Part shown: piece after piece, positions 22,079-28,164 of the stretch
How positions within the stretch are numbered: the stretch's first letter is position 1
How the letters are laid out: each line of letters starts with the position of its first letter
Assembly: GCA_035448625.1 (NCBI GenBank)
Contig: DAOTJI010000032.1
Location: forward strand, 1 to 28,164
Source: UBA8904 sp035448625
GTDB taxonomy: Bacteria; Desulfobacterota; Syntrophia; Syntrophales; Smithellaceae
Reading direction: 5' to 3'
DNA: 28,164 nt
Program-made: the position numbers and the translations under genes
Notes under the pieces: generated by a model
What the model was told of the DNA's origin: nothing
Database searches by the model: none
What the model saw: only the letters and a program-made list of their open reading frames with translations

Positions 22079-23521
22079 ATGCGTAAATGGACACAAAATC
22101 AATATTTTTATTTCTCCCTGGTCCTGCTGCTGATGCTTCTGGGAACCCGGAACGCCTGGTCCGCCTTCACCATCGAGGACGAAAAAAAGATGGGCCGGGA
22201 AATCTATGAAAAACTAAACCAGGATAACTTTCTTTCCCACGATAAAAAGCTGAACGACTACATATCGAAAGTCGGCAACCGGATTCTGGCCCACAGCAAC
22301 AAAGCGTCGTTCCCCTATACGTTTACCGTTTTCAACAGTTCGGGCATCAACGCCTTCGCCACCCCCGGCGGCTATGTTTACATCAACAAGGGATTGATCG
22401 GCGTCGTGGAGAACGAGGCTCAGCTGGCGGGCGTCATGGCGCATGAAATCGCGCACGCGAATTCGCGGCACGTCGCCAGCATCATCGAGAAGTCCAAGAA
22501 ACTCAATATCGCCATGCTGGCCGGCATCATCGCCGGCGCTCTCCTGGGCGGAGGCGGAGACGCCTCGGCCGCCGCTGCGATGTTTTCGGTCGCGGGCGCG
22601 GCCACGATGAGCCTCAAGTACCAGCGGGAGCATGAAGAAGAGGCGGACCGCCTGGGCATCGGCTACCTGGCGCATTCCGGCTACTATCCCGCCGCGATGG
22701 TGGAGTTTCTCAAAATCATGAAGCAGTATGAATTTTTATCCAAAACCATCCCCTCCTATTTCCTGACGCACCCGGGCACGGATGACCGTATCTTTTACCT
22801 GGAGAGCCTGCTGCAAACCGAATATCGCCGAAGCGGCGGATCGGCTAATATCGTCGGGAACATCGTGCGTATGCAGGCTTTGATCACACCCGACGCGGGA
22901 GACCTGAACAAGCGGCGCAACCAACTGACGGAATCGCTGGCCAAGAACCCCCAAAATGTGGATCTGCTCTATGCGCTGGCCGTCACGGAGGATCAGCTCG
23001 GGCGCACCAACGAAGCGCTGGAGAACCTCAAAAAAGCCCTTGCGCTTGCCCCCCGGGACGAGGATGTCCTGAAAAGCGCCGGCCTGATTTACTTGAAAGC
23101 GGGCGATTCCGAAAAGGCCCGCTTTTATCTGCAGAAGGCGGCCGCGATCCATCCGGACAACGATCAAACGACGCTGGCCCTGGGCAAAGCGCATTTTGCC
23201 GCAGGGAATTATGCCGATGCGCTCACTTGTTTTTTGAAGCTGAAGGATCAATCCCTTGAAGGCGAGGACATCAACTATCACATTGCCATGTCCTACGGCC
23301 GACTCAATCAAATGGCCGATTTTCATTATTACTTCGGCTTGTACCTGAAAAATGAAAAGAAAACCCAAAGCGCTCTCTTCCATTTCCGCAAAGCACAGGA
23401 ATACACGCCGGAGGGAACGCCGAAAGCCGCCGCCATTGCCGCCGCCATTGACGAACTGAGCGCCGACCAACGCAAAAAGCCCGCCCCGAAACCGCCTGCA
23501 CGACAGCCGGCGCCCGAATAA
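22079..23521 (+). CDS. periplasmic M48 metalloprotease with TPR repeats (BepA-like)
   Basis: A 480-residue exported zinc protease. Residues 1-29 are a signal peptide (FYFSLVLLLMLLG core). The M48 site is HEIAH (H122, E123, H126), with the third ligand region E186 to D190 in EHEEEADRLG. LTHPGTDDR contains the BepA-type loop His. An alanine/glycine-rich segment (149-175) sits between them. From about residue 270 there are several TPR repeats (PQNVDLLYALAVTEDQLGRTNEAL and similar), and the end is proline-rich. BepA-type proteins oversee outer-membrane protein and LPS-transport assembly in the periplasm. The gene diverges from cmk. The ribosome site is weak. Confidence 0.93.
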   Translation: MRKWTQNQYFYFSLVLLLMLLGTRNAWSAFTIEDEKKMGREIYEKLNQDNFLSHDKKLNDYISKVGNRILAHSNKASFPYTFTVFNSSGINAFATPGGYVYINKGLIGVVENEAQLAGVMAHEIAHANSRHVASIIEKSKKLNIAMLAGIIAGALLGGGGDASAAAAMFSVAGAATMSLKYQREHEEEADRLGIGYLAHSGYYPAAMVEFLKIMKQYEFLSKTIPSYFLTHPGTDDRIFYLESLLQTEYRRSGGSANIVGNIVRMQALITPDAGDLNKRRNQLTESLAKNPQNVDLLYALAVTEDQLGRTNEALENLKKALALAPRDEDVLKSAGLIYLKAGDSEKARFYLQKAAAIHPDNDQTTLALGKAHFAAGNYADALTCFLKLKDQSLEGEDINYHIAMSYGRLNQMADFHYYFGLYLKNEKKTQSALFHFRKAQEYTPEGTPKAAAIAAAIDELSADQRKKPAPKPPARQPAPE

Positions 23522-23573
23522 AACCGTTTAGAAAACCAATTCTTAAACACCAACCGCCGGTCAATCTTTAAAG

Positions 23574-23602
23574 TTGCTAAAAAAGCGACAATACATTATA
23601 AG
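23574..23602 (+). promoter_or_regulatory. sigma-70-like promoter for adk
   Basis: TTGCTA at 23574-23579, a 17-base spacer and TATAAG at 23597-23602, about 42 bases before the adk start codon in the 122-base gap after the M48 gene. Confidence 0.6.
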
Positions 23603-23643
23603 GCGTCTGGTTCAACCTATTTTGATGAAAGGAGTATGCAACA

Positions 23644-24318
23644 GTGAACATTTTAATATTTGGGCCCAACGGCAGCGGTAAAGGCACGCAAGGCGCAATC
23701 GTGCAAAAGAAATTCGGAGTTCCCCACATTGAAACCGGCGTAATTTTCCGCCAGAACATCTCCAAGAAAACCCCGCTGGGAGAAAAGGCCAAAGCGTTTA
23801 TCGACCGGGGCGAACTCGTCCCCGACGATATCACCATCCCCATGATCCTCGACCGCCTGAAGGAAGACGACGCCAAAAAAGGCTGGCTTTTGGACGGATT
23901 CCCCCGCAACCTGGCGCAGGCGGAGGCGCTCTGGGCCGCTCTGCAGAAGGAAAACATCAAACTGGACATCGTGATCGAAATCGACCTGGACCGCGACACC
24001 GCCAAAAAGCGCATCATGGGCCGAAGGCTTTGCAAAACGGACAACAATCATCCCAACAACATCTACATCGACGCCATCAAACCGTCTGAGAAAGACGGCA
24101 AGACGGTCTGCCGTGTGTGCGGCTGCGAGGAGCTTACCACCCGCGCCGACGATCAGGACACAGCCGCCATCGACAAGCGCCACGGCATTTACTACGACAC
24201 GAAAACGGGAACACTGGCCGCCGTCAACTATTTCAAGGAAAGAACCAAAGTCATCGTGGTGGATGGCCGCGCCGGCGTGAAGGAAGTTTCCGAAGACCTG
24301 ATGAAGAAACTCGGATAA
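23644..24318 (+). CDS. adk: adenylate kinase
   Basis: The 224-residue enzyme interconverts ATP + AMP and two ADP. The P-loop is GPNGSGKGTQ from residue 7, slightly unlike the common GPPGAGKGTQ. ETGVIFRQNI binds AMP, DGFPRNLAQAEAL is the central signature, and GRRLC begins a long LID. The LID carries cysteines (C in GRRLC, then CRVCGC) that could hold zinc, followed by TTRADDQ with catalytic arginines. The start is GTG, chosen because GAAAGGAG lies nine bases upstream; the intervening ATG opens only a three-codon frame. A strong terminator follows the gene. Confidence 0.95.
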   Translation: MNILIFGPNGSGKGTQGAIVQKKFGVPHIETGVIFRQNISKKTPLGEKAKAFIDRGELVPDDITIPMILDRLKEDDAKKGWLLDGFPRNLAQAEALWAALQKENIKLDIVIEIDLDRDTAKKRIMGRRLCKTDNNHPNNIYIDAIKPSEKDGKTVCRVCGCEELTTRADDQDTAAIDKRHGIYYDTKTGTLAAVNYFKERTKVIVVDGRAGVKEVSEDLMKKLG

Positions 24319-24342
24319 TTGCATCCGGAAAGATTTTAGGAT

Positions 24343-24377
24343 AAAAAGCCCCCCAGAAGCTTTGGAGGGCTTTTTTT
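24343..24377 (+). terminator. Rho-independent terminator after adk
   Basis: The AAAAAGCCC arm pairs with GGGCTTTTT, with an inner CCA/TGG continuation past one mismatch, and a seven-T run ends at 24377. It lies only eight bases before the lepA start codon, so lepA depends on readthrough or on a promoter that overlaps the hairpin. A weak candidate is TTGCAT at 24319 with ATAAAA at 24341. Confidence 0.8.
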
Positions 24378-24385
24378 AAACCTGT

Positions 24386-26182
24386 ATGGAAAATATCAGA
24401 AATTTCAGCATTATCGCCCATATCGACCACGGCAAGTCCACGCTGGCCGACCGGCTGATCCAGTACACCGGCGTCTGCAACGAGAGAAATTTTCAGGATC
24501 AGCTTCTCGACAACATGGACATCGAGCGCGAGCGCGGCATCACCATCAAAAGCAATGCCATCTCCCTGCCCTACCGCGCCCGTGACGGCAAGGCGTATAT
24601 TCTGAACCTGATCGACACCCCGGGGCATGTCGATTTTTCCTACGAAGTATCCCGGTCGCTGGCCTCCTGCGAAGGCGTCCTGCTGCTGATCGACGCGGCC
24701 CAGGGCGTTCAGGCCCAGACGCTGGCCAATCTGTACCTCGCGATGGAGCACAACCTGGAGATCATCCCCATCATCAACAAGATCGATCTGCCCTCGGCCG
24801 ATATCGACCGCGTTCTGGAAGAGATCGATTCGGAGCTGGGACTGGACCCGGACACGCACATCAAATGTTCCGCCAAGGAAGGCACCGGCATCGAGGAAAT
24901 CCTGGAAGCGGTCGTCTTGCGCATTCCGCCGCCCAAAGGCAGTGAGGAAAACCCGCTCGCGGCGCTGATCTTCGACGCGAAATACGACCCCTACCGGGGA
25001 ACCATCATTCATTGCCGCGTTTTTGAAGGGATCGTCAAAGCCGGCGACATCATTCGCTTCATGTACAACAACGCAACGTACAAAGTGGAGGAAGTGGGTC
25101 ATTTCCTTCTCCAGCGCGCCCGGCGTGACCAACTGTCCGCCGGTGAAGTGGGTTACATCATTGCCGGCGTCAAGACCGTCTCCGACGTGCGCACGGGCGA
25201 CACCATCACGCATCAGGAAAGGCCCTGCCCGCAGCCGCTGCCGGGCTTCAAGGAGGTCAAGCCCGTGGTCTTCGCGTCGATCTATCCCATCGCGTCCGAC
25301 GATTACCAGGATCTGGCCGACTCCCTGGAAAAATACAAGCTCAACGACGCATCCTTCATTTACGAAAAGGACTCCTCCGCCGCGCTGGGCCAGGGGTTCC
25401 GCTGCGGCTTCCTGGGGCTTTTGCATCTGGACATCGTTCAGGAGAGACTGGAACGGGAATATGACCTGTCGATTATTCTTTCCGTTCCCAGCGTCCGCTA
25501 CCGCTTCACCCTCAAGGACGGCAAGGTGATTTACGTCGATAATCCCGCACATTATCCTGATCCCGCGGAAATCGACAAGGGAGAAGAGCCTTACATCCGC
25601 GCCTCCATGATGCTGCCGGAGCGTTATCTTGGAACCGTCATGAAGCTGTGTATGGAAAAGCGCGGCGTCAATTCCAACATGAATTACACCGGCCCCGGCC
25701 GCGTGGAGCTCTCTTACGAAATGCCGCTGGCCGAAGTCATCTTCGACTTTTACGACCGCTTCAAATCCGTCACGCAGGGGTACGGTTCGTTCGACTACGA
25801 TGTCATCGACTACCGCGAAAGCAATCTGGTCCTGATGGACATTCTGGTCAACGGCGAGAAGGTCGATGCGCTCTCCCAGATCGTCCATCGCGAACGCGCC
25901 CGCACCCGCGCGCTCACCGCCTGCGAGCGCCTCAAGGACGAGATCCCCCGCCAGATGTACAAGATCGCCATTCAGGGCGCCATCGGGTCGGAAATCATCG
26001 CCCGCAGCACCATCAGCCCGTTCCGCAAGGACGTTACGGCCAAATGTTACGGCGGCGACATCACGCGCAAGCGGAAACTGCTGGAGAAGCAGAAGGAAGG
26101 CAAGAAGCGCATGAAGATGATCGGGTCGGTGAGCATTCCGCAGAGCGCGTTTCTGGCGGTGCTGAAGTCGGACAATGATTGA
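24386..26182 (+). CDS. lepA: elongation factor 4 (back-translocating GTPase LepA)
   Basis: A 598-residue translational GTPase that acts on stalled or initiating ribosomes. G1 is AHIDHGKST near the N-terminus, G3 is DTPGHVDF and G4 is NKIDLPSAD. The EF-G-like domains II, III and V follow, and the LepA-specific C-terminal domain is recognisable (TACERLKDEIPRQMYKIAIQ, and TAKCYGGDITRKRKLLEKQKEGKKRMK). The length matches the family's 600 residues. The start is fixed by the conserved IRNFSIIAHIDHGK beginning, but no good Shine-Dalgarno sequence is present. hemW overlaps its end by eight bases. Confidence 0.97.
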   Translation: MENIRNFSIIAHIDHGKSTLADRLIQYTGVCNERNFQDQLLDNMDIERERGITIKSNAISLPYRARDGKAYILNLIDTPGHVDFSYEVSRSLASCEGVLLLIDAAQGVQAQTLANLYLAMEHNLEIIPIINKIDLPSADIDRVLEEIDSELGLDPDTHIKCSAKEGTGIEEILEAVVLRIPPPKGSEENPLAALIFDAKYDPYRGTIIHCRVFEGIVKAGDIIRFMYNNATYKVEEVGHFLLQRARRDQLSAGEVGYIIAGVKTVSDVRTGDTITHQERPCPQPLPGFKEVKPVVFASIYPIASDDYQDLADSLEKYKLNDASFIYEKDSSAALGQGFRCGFLGLLHLDIVQERLEREYDLSIILSVPSVRYRFTLKDGKVIYVDNPAHYPDPAEIDKGEEPYIRASMMLPERYLGTVMKLCMEKRGVNSNMNYTGPGRVELSYEMPLAEVIFDFYDRFKSVTQGYGSFDYDVIDYRESNLVLMDILVNGEKVDALSQIVHRERARTRALTACERLKDEIPRQMYKIAIQGAIGSEIIARSTISPFRKDVTAKCYGGDITRKRKLLEKQKEGKKRMKMIGSVSIPQSAFLAVLKSDND

Positions 26183-27305
26183 GAATAAACAAGCCGGGCT
26201 TTACATTCATATTCCCTTCTGTTTGAGCAAATGCGGGTATTGCAGCTTTTATTCCGTTGCTTCACCGGAGCTGATCCCTGAATTTATAAAGGCCGTTTCG
26301 CAGGAAATGGCCTTTTATGAAAAATCATTTCAATCTTTTGACACAATCTATCTCGGAGGCGGAACCCCTTCCCTGCTCTCCATGCAACAGATTGATGATC
26401 TTCTGAAATCGGCAAAGGACCATTTTAATATCGACCGGCAGGCGGAGATAACGATGGAAGTCAATCCCGGCGATGTATCTGCCGAATATTTTCAGCAATT
26501 GCGCAAACGGGGCATCAACCGTCTGAACATCGGCATCCAATCCTTTAACGATTCCCTTTTGAAATTTCTGGGACGCAGGCATTCGGCAGGCGAGGCGGTT
26601 TGCGCCATCGATGCGGCGCGTACGGCCGGTTTCGGCAATATCGGCCTCGATTTGATCTACGGGGTTTACGGGCAGGATATGAAGACATGGAAGGAAACGC
26701 TAAACAAAGCGCTGTCTTTTTTGCCGGAGCATTTATCCTGCTATCAGCTCTCGCCGGGTGAGAAAACGCCCCTCTTCGCCCGCTGCCGGTCGGACGGCCT
26801 GCGCCTGCCCACGGAAAACGAAGCGCTGGATTTCTTTTTGACCACATCGAAGATCCTGACGGATGCCGGTTACATCCATTACGAGGTATCTAACTTTGCC
26901 CGCACCGATGCCTTAAAGTCCAAACACAACATGAAATACTGGCGGCACATTCCCTATCTGGGACTGGGCCCCGCCGCCCATTCGTTTTGCGATCGCAGGC
27001 GCTGGTGGAATAAGGCAGACGTTAAAGCTTATCTGAAAGCTGTCGGAAAAGGAAAAAAGCCGCAGGACAAATCGGAATCCCTCTCTATGGAGCAGCTTGC
27101 TTTGGAGGCGCTCTTCCTGAGTATGCGCACTAAAGACGGAATCCATCTCCGGCAATACAAAAATCGCTATGGGTCTGACTTGCTGGTTGAAAAAAAGCCG
27201 ATCCTCGATGTATTGATCCACAACAAACTGGTGGTATTGAAAGACGGCTACCTGCAACCGACGCTGGCCGGCATGGCCGTGGCGGACAGCCTGGCCCTCA
27301 TTTAA
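26175..27305 (+). CDS. hemW: radical SAM heme chaperone HemW
   Basis: A 376-residue radical SAM protein related to oxygen-independent coproporphyrinogen oxidase. The cluster motif is C16-x3-C20-x2-C23 in PFCLSKCGYCSF. GGGTPSLL, EVNPGD and RLNIGIQSFND are the SAM-pocket segments. The HNxxYW motif (KHNMKYW, followed by PYLGLGPAAHSF) separates HemW, a heme carrier that inserts heme into respiratory proteins, from HemN. The lepA-hemW pairing is a common conserved neighbourhood. The gene ends nine bases from the stop of the convergent hydrolase gene. Confidence 0.94.
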   Translation: MIENKQAGLYIHIPFCLSKCGYCSFYSVASPELIPEFIKAVSQEMAFYEKSFQSFDTIYLGGGTPSLLSMQQIDDLLKSAKDHFNIDRQAEITMEVNPGDVSAEYFQQLRKRGINRLNIGIQSFNDSLLKFLGRRHSAGEAVCAIDAARTAGFGNIGLDLIYGVYGQDMKTWKETLNKALSFLPEHLSCYQLSPGEKTPLFARCRSDGLRLPTENEALDFFLTTSKILTDAGYIHYEVSNFARTDALKSKHNMKYWRHIPYLGLGPAAHSFCDRRRWWNKADVKAYLKAVGKGKKPQDKSESLSMEQLALEALFLSMRTKDGIHLRQYKNRYGSDLLVEKKPILDVLIHNKLVVLKDGYLQPTLAGMAVADSLALI

Positions 27306-27314
27306 AAAAGTTTT

Positions 27315-28001
27315 CTATTCGTACTCTTCAAGATAGCGCTCGATGTAGTCCCGGACGCGGCTTTTGGGCTGGTAAATCCCAAAATGACCTTCGCAAAGGA
27401 TATCGGCTTCAAGGGAAAGCAGGGTTTGCATGGATTTCTTCCAGGCTTCAATATCCGAACCAAAGGCTTTGTGGAACGGGCCGTGAATATCCTGACCGAA
27501 CAAGACCCTTTGGCCGTCGCGGTCCAGATAAACGGCAATGGAGCCGGGCGTATGGCCGGGTGTGTGCAAACAGCAGATTTCTTCGTTGCCGAATTTCAAG
27601 GTTTCCCGCGCGCCGGTTAATTTCCGGTCGATCTTCGTCGGCGGAAACGTCGTGCCGTACCAGTTGGCCGCGGTCCGGACGGAATCGCCCGTTTCCAGCG
27701 CCTTTGCATCCAGCTCATGAATGATAATTTTCGCTTTGTACTTTTCGCGGAAAAAAGGCGCGGAACCGATATGGTCGATGTGACAGTGCGTGAGGATCAC
27801 ACTGGACACGGAAGCAGGGTTAAGCCCCAGCATTTCAATGTTGCGGACCAGTTGTGACGAACTGCCGCCGGCGCCCGCGTCGATCAACACCAGTTCGCCG
27901 GAAAAGTCGATCAGATAAACGGCCGCATCATCGGCCTCGGTGATATTGGGCCCGCCGATCAGGTAAACACCAGCAATAATTTCTTCGCTTCCCTTGCGCA
28001 T
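27315..28001 (-). CDS. metallo-beta-lactamase-fold hydrolase
   Basis: A 228-residue cytoplasmic protein with a complete binuclear metal site of the metallo-beta-lactamase superfamily: H72-x-H74-x-D76-H77 (THCHIDHIGS), H150 in HTPGHTPGS, D171 in FGQDIHGPF and H206 in EGHFG. The HTPGHTPGS loop and overall length resemble glyoxalase II-like and related thioester or lactone hydrolases. No further domain is present, and the substrate cannot be predicted. The ribosome site is weak. The gene converges with hemW. Confidence 0.9.
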   Translation of the reverse strand: MRKGSEEIIAGVYLIGGPNITEADDAAVYLIDFSGELVLIDAGAGGSSSQLVRNIEMLGLNPASVSSVILTHCHIDHIGSAPFFREKYKAKIIIHELDAKALETGDSVRTAANWYGTTFPPTKIDRKLTGARETLKFGNEEICCLHTPGHTPGSIAVYLDRDGQRVLFGQDIHGPFHKAFGSDIEAWKKSMQTLLSLEADILCEGHFGIYQPKSRVRDYIERYLEEYE

Positions 28002-28090
28002 AAAACTCTAGAATGGCTGCCCGTTTTTAACGGCGCGCTATTATTTTCGGGCCTGAAGGCCCTTGCTGCGCTTACGAATCCAGATCATCT

Positions 28091-28162
28091 CTATTTTTTC
28101 AGCACCGCCATGACATCGTCGGGATTTCCCATGATCACCGGCTGCTGGTCCAGGCCCTTGAG
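28091..28162 (-). CDS. unidentified protein, C-terminal fragment (5' part outside window)
   Basis: Only the last 23 codons are present on the minus strand, reading LKGLDQQPVIMGNPDDVMAVLKK before a TAG. I do not recognise the family from so little. Coding is plausible because the residues are amphipathic and typical of a folded protein end, and the neighbouring hydrolase gene has the same orientation. A 5-bp GGGCC/GGCCC hairpin with a four-base loop (28049-28062) lies between this stop and the hydrolase start. It has no T-run and is not called a terminator. Confidence 0.5.
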   Translation of the reverse strand, partial: LKGLDQQPVIMGNPDDVMAVLKK

Positions 28163-28164
28163 TT

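Noticed and set aside
24251..25888. 545-codon open frame on the minus strand, antisense to lepA
   Set aside because: lepA is conserved end to end on the plus strand; the antisense frame lacks any family features.
28049..28062. GGGCC/GGCCC hairpin between the last two minus-strand genes
   Set aside because: The stem is only 5 bp and lacks a T-run in either direction, so it does not support a terminator call.

Overview
The window reads as an ordinary chromosomal stretch of a moderately GC-rich, anaerobic Gram-negative bacterium. My best guess is a deltaproteobacterium of the Syntrophus/Smithella type (Desulfobacterota). This is inferred from the gene mix: a ferredoxin:thioredoxin reductase paired with a glutaredoxin-like protein, a CxxCxxC flavoprotein fused to SCP2, a bifunctional Rel enzyme, short-form phosphatidylserine decarboxylase, and the cmk-rpsA-sppA-ihfB order. 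No phylogenetic marker was searched. No insertion sequences, prophage genes or CRISPR arrays were seen.

Layout. 1-766: tail of a GGDEF protein, then a decayed TPR/CHAT lipoprotein. 869-1933: flavoprotein-SCP2 fusion. 2025-3820: a sigma-70-like promoter, a fluoride (crcB-type) riboswitch with an overlapping terminator, and a dynamin-family GTPase. 3886-16267, all on the minus strand: a long housekeeping block read from psd through pssA, rsmD, coaD, aspC, a purF homologue, ispG, proS and rel. A second promoter near 6090 then serves an amidase, rph, rdgB and tRNA-Pro(UGG), ending at a strong hairpin. 16418-17363, plus strand: glutaredoxin-like protein plus ferredoxin:thioredoxin reductase, then a small sigma-region-4 protein. 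17439-21968, minus strand: cmk, rpsA, sppA, ihfB and a crotonase-family gene. 22079-27305, plus strand: BepA-like M48 protease, adenylate kinase, lepA and hemW. 27315-28164, minus strand: a metallo-beta-lactamase-fold hydrolase and the tail of an unidentified gene.

The most striking item is the fluoride riboswitch directly in front of a dynamin-like GTPase rather than a fluoride exporter. Both helices, the pseudoknot and a competing 13-bp terminator can be drawn by hand, and the Shine-Dalgarno sequence lies inside the terminator stem. This predicts a fluoride-induced membrane-remodelling GTPase, which I do not recall as a described member of this regulon. The second notable item is a PurF homologue that keeps its PRPP loop and four Fe-S cysteines but has lost the glutaminase nucleophile and the surrounding glutamine-binding residues.

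Many adjacent genes are translationally coupled by ATGA stop/start overlaps (psd/pssA, rsmD/coaD, purF-like/ispG, rph/rdgB, ihfB/crotonase, grx/ftr), which supports the start codons chosen here.
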